Assembly (NCBI GenBank): GCA_038503035.1
Contig: JAVSML010000993.1
Span: 62,001 to 126,000 of the forward strand
Source of the DNA: Crocodylus rhombifer
Taxonomy: Eukaryota; Chordata; Crocodylia; Crocodylidae
Length of the DNA stretch: 64,000 bases
Direction: 5' to 3'
The translations under genes and the position numbers were made by a program. The notes below the pieces were generated by a model. It was not told where the DNA came from. It made no database searches and saw nothing but the letters and a program-made list of their open reading frames with translations. Numbering within the stretch: the first letter of the stretch is position 1; each line of letters opens with the position of its first letter. Of the stretch, positions 33,401 to 43,809 are shown piece after piece.

Positions 33401-34430
33401 ACAAAGAAGCTCCTCCAGCTGCCTTCAGGTAAGTCGGGGGGAGCACATTGAGGCCCCCACAGTGAGAGGGGAGTGGGGCAGGCTCTGGGCCTGGGAGCAC
33501 TGCACAGCAAGAGAAGTACTTGGAGCCCAGGGCTGGGGTGGAGAGTGAGACAGAGCCATGCTGGTCCAGGGGATGGAGGGGGGAGCACTCCTAAGGAGAG
33601 GGCCATAGGGTAGCATGTGGCACCCAAGTTTCTGCATGGGGTGGGTGTGTGGGTAGAGGCAGGCTACCTGCTGTGGCCTAAGGGCACCCCATTCTGCTGC
33701 CCTTCCCCCAGAAGCCCTGCATCTGCCATGCCAACATGGCAAGGTGCCCCCTGCCCAGCTAGCAGCAAAAAGGGTGGTGGCATGGAGTTGTGCCCCCCGC
33801 TGCTGCTAGGTGGGCAGGGGGTGCCTCGCCATGGCGATGCAGCTGGCACAGGGCTCCTGGGAGAAGCACAGCAGGATGGGGAGCCCCAAGCCCAGAGTGG
33901 GCAGCCTACATCCACTCCTGCCCCCCTGTGGGCTCCACTGAGCTCTGCTCTGGCTGGGCCACTGGGGGAAGAACAAGGACATCATTTTAGGACCCCCCAG
34001 CAAAAATAAAAGTCAATACCTATGGTAACACAGATCAGAGGTAATCCTGCCCTAAAGTACCATCACTTCAAGTCACATAAAGGGTGCTTGAAACTAGTTT
34101 CAGGTGTTAACATGAGGGACAATTTAGGGATTAAGAGCTTCAGGAGCTACCCAAAATTACTGTATAACAAGGCCCTAAGTGTATAATAGCAGTAAATGTG
34201 GGGTGGGGTGGTTTGGAGTCCAACCAAGTCACTTATCTACAGCTGCACTACTGTTGACTGGGAGGGTCCCTGGGAATACTGTGGCATGGCCCTGGGAATA
34301 CCTTTCCCCTCTCCCCACATACCACTGTCTGAGCCAGATGGCTCAAAGGAGCTCGACAGATGTATCTCCATGGGTAGGTGCAACTCCACACTGCTGGGTG
34401 GTAACTGGATGGGGTCAGACAGTGCTAGGG
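33401..34430. other. GC-rich intergenic stretch
   Basis: Overlapping open frames of 100-130 residues on both strands between 33310 and 34010 are rich in Pro, Gly and Ala and have no family resemblance. They look like products of GC-rich repeat DNA. No exon signals were identified. Confidence 0.35.
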
Positions 34431-34595
34431 TCTATCTTCCTGCTTCAACATTGAAGTTCAGATACCCTTTTTTTATGGTGCTTCCCCCCTGCTTCTGAGG
34501 TACAGGCATCTGGGATGAGGTAACATACTTTTTATCTCTGAGGGGGCCACCCCTGCTGTGGCATTCCTCATACATGTTGCTCAGACCTCCAGTCT

Positions 34596-35150
34596 CTAAT
34601 TGGCATTCTGCCATAGTGCTGGGATGTAAATCTCTGGGCAGAAAGGTTTCCATCCAGCATGCCTGGCCAGCATTCCCTTGTTCCCACTGACTGTATGCCA
34701 GCAGTTGCTGGCCAGGAAAGGGTGGGGAAGGAGGGAACCAGTCTCCATGATAGCATAAGCTGGCATGAGGCTGGTGCCATTTCTTCCAGTTGGGTTGGGA
34801 AAGGTAGGCACTACAGATGGCTGCAGCCTCACGATCATGGCATAGACATACTCCTCTACAGCTGTAGTCACCTGGTCCAGGAAGGGCTGGCATGACTCTG
34901 CAACAGACTGAAAGGGATTCATGAGTCTGGAGGGCTGATTCCTGAACTCTTTCTGAGCCTTCACCAGTCCCTGCACTAGTTCCAAGAACTAGCACTCATG
35001 AGGTGCAAAGGTCTGCTGAAGAGTTCTTAGCAGTTCCTCTGACTAGTCCTGCCAGCTCCCATACGCAGCAAGCCAGCTGTCAATGATGCTGGCTCAGCAT
35101 ACAAAGGACTCCACAAGCTCTTCTGGTATCTGATCTTGCTAGTTCTGCTG
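34596..35150 (-). pseudogene. Decayed open frame, possibly a transposon accessory protein
   Basis: Read on the minus strand through four in-frame stops, the sequence is protein-like: IPEELVESFVC, IIDSWLAAYGSWQD, SEELLRTLQQTFAPHE, then LELVQGLVKAQKEFRNQPSRL and VAESCQPFLDQVTTAVEEYV. The amphipathic, Leu- and Gln-rich character and the position between Harbinger and Myb/SANT remnants suggest the accessory, DNA-binding-type protein of a Harbinger element, but I do not recognise a defined domain. Function is not established. Confidence 0.35.
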
Positions 35151-35199
35151 ACATTTTCAGCTATGGAACATTGTCCGAGTGGCAGTGTTACTTCATGTC

Positions 35200-36840
35200 C
35201 TTAGGGTGCCACCCCAAGCTGTCCCAGGCTGGAGCAAACTCTGAGGGCTGTACAAAGTAAAATCAACCTTGAGTGTGTTTCCATAGTTAACAAATAATCT
35301 CTCTCACTTCTGGAATTCCCACACATGTGCCAACAGATGTGCAGGCAACAGTTCATTGACAGCAAAGCAGACCTTGAAATTGTTACAAGCTTGTACAATA
35401 TGAGCAAAAGCTGATAAGTCTCACTCTCCCTGATCACTTCCACAGACAAGCATGACAAAATGCCATGATAAGCACTCTCTCTCAGGTAGCTACTGACTAC
35501 GCTGATCCTTCCCTCCCCAGAGGTTCCCAGAAATAGGTAGGAATAACTCATTAAGAAGTCACCACACCCCATTCAAGAATCACACCATCCATGTTAATTT
35601 GTCTATCTCTATCTCAGGACATGACTTCTCTGGTCAATAGCTCCTGGATAAGTGTGTCCCAGAAGTCCAGATCAGAGCTCTTTGAACCTACAGGTGGCAA
35701 CTCCACAAGATATACCCTGTTGCTCCTGTGAGTTCTTGTGCCAGCACCTGCCATAGAGTCCTGGAAGGGGATGGCTCCTTTGGAAAGGTAGCTATTCCAT
35801 GGAACAGACATGGGTATTAGGAAACCTTACCACCCCTGATTCATAGCCTGTCCTCCTAGCAGTGAAAGTAGCATTGAAATTTCTCATGCTAAACTAGGGA
35901 TCACCTTCTCCCACATAAGCTCTCCCCTGAAGAGAACCCCACAACCTCCCTCAATGTTCTAAGCCTGCTGTTTGCAAAACTATGAGCTGTGGGGGCATCT
36001 GAAACCCTGAAGGATGACAGCTGTCACTACTACCCAAAACAGCTGCAGCCAATATTCCTAGGGTGATAGAGGTGGCTGCTATGACACAACCTGAGTGATG
36101 ACAGTGTTCCCTGGTGCTGGACCTGTCCATGGCTTGCTGCCATAAAGGAGCATATGGAACTGCCATCAGCCATACCAGAGTCTTTATAGGATGGAGATAC
36201 AAGGTGGCATAGGGTATGGACTATTCTATACCTCCCCTCCTCTTTGGGCTTTACTGCCTCAGCCATCCCTCTACTCATGCTCAGAGGTGCCAAATCCTTT
36301 AATTGTGTATTTCTGTGTTGGTGCCCCAAAAAGCTGCCATGGGGTTGGACTTTGGTCATGTAGGCATGAGCTCTACTGAGACCACTTCTAGGTACTGGCA
36401 CATGGAATTTGACCAGCAGTAACTGTTATTGGGAGACCAGAAAGAAGATGGCCTCCAAAAACCCAAAGAAGTTGTACATAGGGCATCTGGGAGAGGGATG
36501 GACTGTGAGGTGGGACAGGGCAACCTAGGATGGGGCAAGGTGGATTGGGTGAATTGGGTTTCCACTCAGTGCTTTATACACTTGAATTAACTCATAACTA
36601 GGGTTAATTCTAACTGACCCAGCCAATGAGTGCCTTAGTTGACCCATCAAGCCTTAACCATTGGCTTATACACAAGAGCATGTGTGTGCCACCAGTTCTC
36701 ACCTTTTCTGCCTTGTGCAGAACACAGTGGACCCTCTCTTCTGGTAAATTCCAGGCATAGGGGTCAATCTGTACTGATTGCCAACCCCCTCACTTAGGCA
36801 CTTCCATAAGCCATTCACCACCCCCAGAGTCTTGAGTCAC
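35200..36840. other. Intergenic or decayed transposon DNA
   Basis: Minus-strand frames around 35950-36210 contain a stretch (TREHCHHSG..., PPQLIVLQTAGLEH) that weakly recalls the C-terminal end of Harbinger transposases (the ..IVACC.LHN.CE.. block). The key residues are not preserved and I leave it unassigned. Confidence 0.3.
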
Positions 36841-36949
36841 CCTGGAGTCATGCACCACCAAAAGAGCTCAGAGCACTCCATGAGGTGCTTTTTCCCTTGG
36901 AGATGCTGAAGCTTACCAGCAGCTGGTGCTGGGGTGTCCATGTCTGCCT

Positions 36950-37443
36950 GCTCAATGAGGGTCTTGTTTGAACTGTCAGTATCTTGTGCATCCTGTGTCT
37001 AGGTCTGAGAACAACTCTACTGAGTGGGTATCCCCTTGCTCCTGCCTGGCCATTTTGGTAACAGGTGGAAGGAGAAGGGATTCCACTATCATTTTCATCA
37101 TCAGCATCATGCCGTACTGGGCCCGTGAGTGTGCAGTGCATGATGTGGTGGGGAGAAATGGCATGGTCATCCTTGAGGATCCTGGACAGATCCTCATGGA
37201 AGGGGACTATGGTCTTCACTGCAACTGAAACCTTGTTGGCATTCCTGCCCCAAATGTACCATGACTTCATGAACTTGATTTTAGTTTGAATATGCTGCTA
37301 GTTCGGCTGGTGCCCTAAGCCACTATCTGCTCCATGATGTGCTTGTAGACCACATGGTTTTCTCAAATGCCCTTAGTGGCCTTGGAAGTGGTGGTAATTG
37401 TTCTCTTCTCACCCCCAGATCATGGTATGGTCCAGCATCTTGC
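36950..37443 (-). pseudogene. Myb/SANT-like (trihelix) DNA-binding domain remnant
   Basis: On the minus strand, allowing one frameshift and stops, the order is ENHVVYKHIMEQIVA, GTSRTS, then QTKIKFMKSWYIWGRNANK and VPFHEDLSRILKDDHAISP. This follows the Myb/SANT-like domain found in Harbinger accessory proteins and domesticated MSANTD/NAIF1-type proteins, whose consensus runs N..VY..I...M...G..RT..QI..KIK.MK..Y followed by a C/PFY.EL..IL block. The acidic stretch DADDEND follows. The domain would have bound transposon DNA together with the transposase. It is now broken and cannot be translated through. Location within 6 kb of the Harbinger transposase relic fits a single dismembered element, but they need not be the same insertion. 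Confidence 0.6.
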
Positions 37444-38000
37444 CACAATTCCAGTTCACAATCCTTCTGCAGGAGTCTGAGGAGGAGATTCTCTGGTTTG
37501 GTTCAGTTCATGAAGGTAGGTGATCACAGTTTGCACTGAAGCACTCAAGCAAAATGGCAGGCTTTGGTAAACCTTGAAAGTTTTCAGTGGGTGCTTGGGG
37601 GTGGTGCCATGTAGGCTAAGGTCATACGCCACCCCAGGGCAGGTGGAAATGTCACCTTGGAGCCGTTATGACCCCATGGGTGCCAGTACCACCACTTCCC
37701 CCAGGCAGTAGAGTTCTGGATGGTGGACAGACCAGCCCTTGGAATGGGAGTGGGAGAGCTAAGAGCTGAAGTGCTGGAGGACCACAAATTGCTCGTATTA
37801 TTGCCATCCTGTAGGCAGACAGTAACTGAACACATATCACATATTTTTTAAGATGATCTTAGATCTCCCTTACCCAAAAAGTCATCAGTTTGCTATTATG
37901 CAAGCTCACTTAGCAAATGTTTTACTGCTTGAATGCATGGCTGTTCACATTTTAGGTGCATTTAACACATACTAATCGCCCCATGCAATATGGCCCTCGC
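37444..38000. other. Intergenic stretch
   Basis: May include further decayed Harbinger-related sequence; nothing is recognisable. Confidence 0.3.
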
Positions 38001-38008
38001 CAGGATAA

Positions 38009-38813
38009 AAGGGCTGTGCGAAGCTTTGGGTGCTGATTCAATTCGGAGAAGATTCAGCCCAATTTGGCAGCCAAATCTCCAAATCTGAATCAAATCAGGA
38101 GACCAATAAAAAAGTCCAAATCAATTCAAAGCTCTCCGAATCTATTTGGAAAAGATTAGGAAGAGGTTCAGAGATTCGGGCAGTCCCTCCGTAAGTGGGG
38201 GAGGGGAGAGAGGACCATGGGACGACCCCCCACCAGGTCCTATCCCCTGCCTGCTCCCCCAGCCCACTCTCCCTGCTCCATCAATGGCTGCCCTGCCTGG
38301 CCCCAGCTCCCAGTTCTTTTAAAAAAATTTAAAAAGCCTCACACTCACTGGATGCTGCCAGATGAGGAGGCAATCCCTGCTGCCCCCCACTGCCCCGTGT
38401 TGAATGAGGGGCTCTGCCATGAACCCCCATTCCCCACCTGCTATCCCAGCCCAGTCAATAGCTGCCCTGCCCAGCCCCTACTGCCAGTTCTTTAAAAAAG
38501 CTCTGCACTCACCGACTGCTGCAGCAGCATAATGTTATATGGCAGAGCCCCCATGCAGCACAGGGCAGTGAGGGGCAGTGGGGATTGCCCCCTACACCAC
38601 CAGGCAGCAGGCAAGTGAGTGTGGGTCTTTATTTTTAAAGAGTCAGGAGGCTGGGGCCAGGCAGGGCAGCCATTGATGGGAAAGGGAGAGTGGGTGGGGG
38701 ATAGGGCCTGTTCGATGGGGCCAAATCGATTCAGGACAGTGATTCGAATCACTATCCCCTGAATCGGCCAAATCCAAATCCAAAGTAAAGACTAGCATTT
38801 TTGCACAGTCCTA
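38009..38813. mobile_element. Non-autonomous hAT element with perfect 8-bp target duplication
   Basis: The left end reads AAGGGCTGTGCGAAGC and the reverse complement of the right end TAGGACTGTGCAAAAATG. The flanking octamers are both CAGGATAA (38001-38008 and 38814-38821). The subterminal parts on both sides are made of GATTC/AATCGG words (about 38035-38180 and 38715-38790), and the interior folds back, with AATGGCTGCCCTGCCTGGCC near 38284 answered by its complement near 38655. No transposase is encoded. I recall this GGGCTGTGCGAAGC family as common in crocodilians or turtles. Confidence 0.9.
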
Positions 38814-39029
38814 CAGGATAATATCATCCCTATCTACTGCTAACTAGTTTTATTTCCAAGTTAATGATCACATTTCTCTTAAAATCCATTCATTGTTCCC
38901 TCTCAGTTTTCTTCATCAGCACATTCTGCTTCCCCTATATCACAGAGAGTTCTGCATCTGTGAAAAGATTCCTTTGTAGGAAATTATCTGATATCATTTT
39001 CACATATTCATTGCATTGTCTCTAACCTT

Positions 39030-39169
39030 AATGTGGCCAGGATATGCACCTGGCTGGGGTCTTATGACCCCTGCCACCCCCAGTGCTCATTCCTGCCCAT
39101 GGCAGGGGGGCGGACTAGGTGATCTGTCTAGGTCCCTTCCAACTCATTGATTCTATGACTCTATGATTT
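39030..39169 (+). repeat. CR1 LINE 3' end
   Basis: The plus strand ends GACTAGGTGATCTG, then AGGTCCCTTCCAACTC and TGATTCTATGACTCTATGATT, the CR1 3' untranslated signature with its terminal 8-bp repeats. Opposite orientation to the CR1 end at 1756-1905. Confidence 0.85.
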
Positions 39170-40068
39170 GGGTGAGTAATGGGGAGTAAGGAATTTCCTT
39201 CACCTGACATGAAACTGTTTGGCCTCCCAGACTGTAAAACTAGCTCTGGGGTACAGGTAATAAAACATGTTTCACTCTTAATACTTCCATTCTTCAGCAA
39301 GTAGAAAAAAATCTGCAGTTTCCCTTCAAGTGCTCAGTTTAGATCTAATGTTATATGGAACTTGTGCATATACTAAAAAATTGACCAATTTCTGGATGCC
39401 TTATTATGCCTTCTTCATTGCTTTTGAGTGCAGCCTGTACTGTTATAATGTTTGCTTTCCCACATCTTCTGTGATAGCTTGAACTTCTCCGTAAGGGAAA
39501 AAGGGATTTGAAAAAGCTTGCCTACATAATAAAGTATGCTATCAAAATCAGTAAGCTGCTGCTTCTATTCATTACAAAAAAGCTCTCAACATGAAAAGAC
39601 GTTAATGATCAGGCTATTCAGAGGTTAATGTCGCAACCATTGTGGAAGAAATTAGAAAACAAAATCATTGCTCCTGAAGCAGCCTTCATCATCTAATATA
39701 GATATAGCACTTAGGCAAACTGGAAAATGTCCACTCTTCTCTCAGTCAGTGGTTACTCACAAATTAAATACTCACTGAATAGTTCCTTGTTCCCTAATGC
39801 TTTGCTACCCTAATCCATTCCCAGCTATCTTAACAGTGGAGTGCAGGTGGTTTGGGGCACGTGATCGTTCTATTTTTATTTGAGGAAAACAATTACACCT
39901 TTTAAAAACAATTTATAGTAGGATCAGACAACTTCTCTCAACAAGTTCACTACCCTGTATTATTCCTCACTGCTTGTTTGATCTAGGATACAAATATTTG
40001 CTTAGTGAATCAGTTTAAGAAAATAGCTAGCTGTGACTGAGGTCACTTGTTGATGCTTAGAAGACAGC
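39170..40068. other. AT-rich intergenic stretch
   Basis: No gene or repeat recognised. Confidence 0.35.
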
Positions 40069-40110
40069 TCCACACTTACGCTTTACTGCAGAGTTTACTT
40101 AGCTCTGTAG

Positions 40111-40256
40111 TAAAACATCACCATCTACATATGTGCCAGTATTAGGGCACAGTAGATTAATTAACTGCATCCTAAAATAGTACTGTTGGGGACAGTACTA
40201 CCTTAGGGTGCAATTACTTACTGTGTCAAAGTGCAGATGTAGATGGTGACCAGGGC
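40111..40256. mobile_element. Hairpin MITE, sister copy of the one at 26750
   Basis: The termini CACCATCTACATATGTGCC and the complement of GTGCAGATGTAGATGGTG match, and the two halves pair almost throughout (GGGCACAGTAGATTAATTAAC with the complement of GGTGCAATTACTTACTGTG), around ATAGTACTGTTGGGGACAGT. TATTAGGG and the GTTGGGG centre are shared with 26750-26885. Confidence 0.75.
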
Positions 40257-40478
40257 TGGCAGTAACATAATGGTGTAAAAGTGCAGGGGCTGCCTGCCAC
40301 CGAGCCCTGCACTTCAGCACCCTCATGCTTCAGTTAGCCCCTCTGCCACCCGACACTGGCACCCAGAGCCTGGGGCTGACCTCCCAGACCTCTGCCAGCC
40401 CAGAACTGCTCTGCCCCGGCTCAATGCGCTGTGATCCTAGACACAGTATCTGCATGTGCAGCGGTTTGAGCATCTGCA

Positions 40479-40564
40479 TGTTTCATTAAGGTGCTGTGAT
40501 AAACTCTGGTGTAAACTGTGCTAGAGTGTATCACATCACCTTAATGACATATGTAGATGCACCC
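40479..40564. mobile_element. Short hairpin element end
   Basis: TCATTAAGGTGCTGTGATAA at 40492 is answered by its near complement TATCACATCACCTTAATGA ending about 40548, and the flanks GCATCTGCATG and CATATGTAGATGC extend the pairing. This may be the right terminus of a larger MITE that starts near 40257. Confidence 0.65.
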
Positions 40565-40865
40565 AGTAGTTGTTAAATAGGTGTGGTATTCAACTCAAAA
40601 TGTGTTGAGCAGTCATAGAGTAATGTTTACCACAATCTCTAACACACACAGCTTGCTGTTAGTACCCTCTGGAGCTGTGAAAACCTGCTTTTAAATTAAT
40701 CCTAGAGGAACCTGACAAGCGAAAGATCCTTCTGACGTGTGGGTTTTCCTTGTTCCACCTGCAGGCATGGCACACAAGAGGGGTCCCCAGCTGATGTCAT
40801 AGCTGGGTGAGGATTGCAGTTGGCTCATGTTATCTCTGTGGACCAGAACAATGATAGCAATGTGT
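40565..40865. other. Intergenic flank of the Tigger element
   Basis: No recognisable feature. Confidence 0.3.
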
Positions 40866-41119
40866 TACAGGCAGTCCTCAGACTTACGACACAATTGGTT
40901 CCTGAAAACCACGTCTTAAGTCAAAATGTTGTAACTCAGAACCAATTTTCCCATACAAAACAATGTTATAAATGGGGGATCGGTTCCTGAACCACGGCCC
41001 GATACCCTATTTTCAGCCAAAATAACGCAAAATTTTGTACCGTACTCAATTATATAAAATAAATAAATGTAGCTATATTACTTGTCTATATGTATTTATA
41101 TTGTAAATAGCAATCATAT

Positions 41120-42876
41120 TTATTTGAAAGGACTTTGAGGTGACTTTGCTGGACTTTTTAAAGGATTCTTGGTTGGACTTTTTGAAGGGTTCTTGGCTGG
41201 AGTCTTCTCAGGAGTCTTTTCTGCTTTCTTAAAGAAAGTGCACAAGGAAGTTTGGACAGATGTTCTCTTCTTTTGCTTGTAAATTTCTCTGTAACAGCCG
41301 TACATGCTGGATATGCCCCTATTCACTGGTGCACTGCATTCAATGTCAGGGTCATGTTCCTCAAATATGGACATGCCAGCTTCCAAATGTTGAAATGCCT
41401 CAGCCAACATTTTTGTTGTCAAGACTTTATGAGGACAAGTCTCTTCAACAGTGGTACAGAAGTACATCTTCTTCCTCTGCCGCATTTTGCTGTTCCAATT
41501 CAATTAGGTCCTCATTGGTTAATTCTTCAGAATGGGATGCCAGCAACTCTTCAACATATTCTGGTGCAATGTCTAAGATGAGTTCTTTGCCCATTTCAGC
41601 AACATTTTTGGTCACCTCTTCAACAGTGTCTGTAAAGACTTGGAAGTCAGACACAAACTTAGGACACAATTGTCTCCAAACACCATTCAAATTTGATTGT
41701 TTGACTTCATTCCATGCCTCACCAATGTTTTTAACCGCATACATGTTGAAGCCCTTCCAGAATTCCTTCAGAGTTGGTCGACCTTCCTTCTCAATTGCCC
41801 TGATGGTCTGGGCAAATGTCCACTTAAGATAGTAGGCCTTGAAGGATGCAATTACCCCCTGGTCCATAGGTTGCAACAATGAGGTGGTGTTGAGGGGCAG
41901 AAATACCACTTTGATGTCAGGATACATGTCATCAAGGATGGTTGGATGACCAGGAACATTGTCGAGGATTAACAATGCTTTAAATGCAAGATTGTTTTTG
42001 ATGCAATGATCCCTGACACTTGGCACAAAATTATGATTAAACCAGTCCTCAAAAATGTTCTTATTGACCCCATGCCTTAGGACTGGATTTCCACATCACT
42101 GGGAGAAATACCTTGAAATGTCTCTTCAAAGCTCTGGGGTTTTCTGAACTGTGCACAAGTAAAGGTTTATGTTTAAAGTCACCTGAAGCATTGGCACCAA
42201 GCAAAAGAGTGAGCCTATCTTTAGCAACCTTGTACCCTGGCATGGATTTCTCCTCTTTGGCAATGTAGGCTCTCAATGGCATTTTTTCCCAAAAGAGTTC
42301 AGTTTCGTCAGCATTAAAAACCTGCTGAGCACAATAGCCATTTTCTTCCATTATTTCAGCCAATGTCTCAGGAAAAGCACAAGCTGCCTTTTCATCAGCA
42401 GTGGCAGCTTCATCTGAGACCTTGATGTTATGCAAATTGGCCCTGACTTTAAAACACATAAACCACACCTTACTTGCAGTAAAAGGCTCAGCATTAGAAC
42501 TCTCCCCATGTTGTTTCTTTAGATCATCATAAAGACTCCTAACCTTTTCCTGAATTATGCCTAAACTCACAGGAGCACAGCGTTTATTTTGATCCTCTAG
42601 CCAAATGATTAACAGTTTCTCAACCTGAGCAATAAGTCCAGCACACTGCTTAGTTACCACAGTCGAGTGCATAGGAGCTGAGTCCTTAACATGCTCCTGA
42701 ATTCTTGCCTCATTTTTCAGGATGGTCATGATAGTCGTTCAGGGGATACCCAAAGCTCTACCTATTTCAGCTGGGGTCTCGCCTTTTTCAGACCTCTTAA
42801 TTATTTCCATAGTAATTATTCTATGTTTCTTAGAAGAAGAAACATCACTTCTACTGGTTTTATGCTTTTTTGCCAT
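41120..42876 (-). pseudogene. Tigger/pogo DDE transposase, broken
   Basis: The reading frame starts at ATG 42874-42876 (MAKKHKTSRSDVSSSKKHR) and ends at TAA 41120-41122, about 585 codons. Domains in order: an N-terminal CENP-B/Psq-type helix-turn-helix (ITMEIIKRSEKGETPAEIGRALGIP), a second CENP-B-type DNA-binding domain (IIWLEDQNKRCAPVSLGII), and the DDE domain with all three acidic sites visible: VFNADETELFWEKMP, LLILDNVPGHP and LLQPMDQGVIASFK. Lesions: a TGA stop inside the first helix-turn-helix (42736-42738; neighbouring logic suggests a decayed CGA), an apparent one-base insertion in a G run near 42072, and a frameshift near 41455-41470. The C-terminus is a Lys/Pro/Ser tail (KTPEKTPAKNPSKSPTK). 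Related proteins cut and paste at TA sites in the nucleus; this copy cannot make a full protein. Confidence 0.92.
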
Positions 42877-43059
42877 TATTATGAGCAGTTTGGAAGAAGT
42901 AAGGAAACAGAACAGTGCATGGGCAGCTCAGTGAACTTGTCGTAAAGTACTGTAATGTACTTATTCTTTATTCAGTACAGGTACAGTAGTGTACCATAGT
43001 GCTGTAGTGGTAGCAGCAGCAGTGATGATTGAGCACCAGAGGAGCTGCCTAGCAAAAGG

Positions 43060-43680
43060 CTCCCAGAAGAGCAGCACACTGATGCGCTGGCCACGTGTCC
43101 AGAAGGGCATGGGGAGGGAGCATGTACCCCCGGATCTGCCCCAAGCACAGCCCGCCCCTCCCCAACCAGACCAGATCTGGGGTTCACACATCCCTCCCCC
43201 ACTCCACCCCATGCCCTCCTGGGCAAGCACCAGGAGTCACTGGACAGGCTGCAGCTTCTCCCGCGGATGCCCAGCCCAGCCCCGGACCTGCTTGCCTCGC
43301 CCCAGTCAGGGCAGCTGGAGGAGCAGGCAGACGAGCTGTGACTTGAGCTGCGGCTTCTCCCACAGCCACGCAGATCAGCCCTGGAACTGCCCCTAGCAGG
43401 GGCAGCTGGGGGAATAGGCTTCTCCCAATGCGGCTTCTCCCATTGTTGTCTGGCACAGCCCTGGCGCTGCCTGCTTTGCCCCAGTGGGGGCAGTTGGGGG
43501 AGCAGTCGGACGAGCTGAGGCTTCTCCCACCCATAGCCCCTGCTCCCAGAGCCCAGCACAGCCCCAGCTGGGCAGCATTTGCCCCACCCCCTGTTCCAGC
43601 CCCAGCCCTCCCCACCCAGGGGCACTGATTTGCCCCTCCCCCCATGGCCCTTTTCTTTCTCCTCCCCTTCCACCAACAGA
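43060..43680. repeat. Degenerate GC-rich minisatellite in the Tigger leader
   Basis: The phrase GGCTTCTCCCA/C recurs near 43250, 43353, 43411, 43429 and 43519, each followed by an AGCCC..GCTGCC/CTGC..GGCAG(C/T)TGG block, giving an irregular period of roughly 80-100 bases. Opposing open frames of up to 240 residues here are products of this repeat and are not supported as genes. Confidence 0.65.
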
Positions 43681-43809
43681 CCTGTATCCAGCATTCAGTG
43701 CCGTAAAGTTGAAACCATGTTGGAACTTCGAAACCCAGGTGTCAATTTACAAACGTTGTAACTACGGTTCTTCAGAACTCGAACTGTCATAAGTCGAGGA
43801 CCGCCTGTA

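Larger units (their letters stand above)
40868..43807 (-). mobile_element. Full-length Tigger/pogo-type DNA transposon
   Basis: Begins CAGGCAGTCCTCAGACTTACG and ends with the inverted form; the reverse complement of the right end reads CAGGCGGTCCTCGACTTATG. It is flanked by TA on both sides (40866-40867 and 43808-43809), the target of Tc1/mariner-pogo elements. Subterminal GTTGTAACT words also occur at both ends (about 40930 and 43756). One transposase gene occupies 41120-42876 on the minus strand, and a GC-rich leader with degenerate tandem repeats lies at 43060-43680. The length of 2,940 bp and few coding breaks suggest a recent loss of activity. The family resembles Tigger by its protein but has different termini from the element at 10712. 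Confidence 0.93.

Noticed and set aside
34432..34995. 187-residue minus-strand open frame starting MLVLGTSAG
   Set aside because: The overlapping frame at 34596-34985 is the more protein-like one and continues upstream through stops; the longer frame is its shadow.
35950..36210. Possible C-terminal end of a Harbinger transposase on the minus strand
   Set aside because: The resemblance to the conserved LHN.CE block is weak and its key residues are absent; not reported as a feature.
41252..41832. Plus-strand open frames of 109 and 190 residues
   Set aside because: They are antisense shadows of the Tigger transposase gene.
42972..43694. 240-residue open frame on the minus strand, Gly/Ser/Arg-rich
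   Set aside because: It lies in the repetitive GC-rich leader of the Tigger element, overlaps open frames on both strands, and has no domain. Composition explains it.
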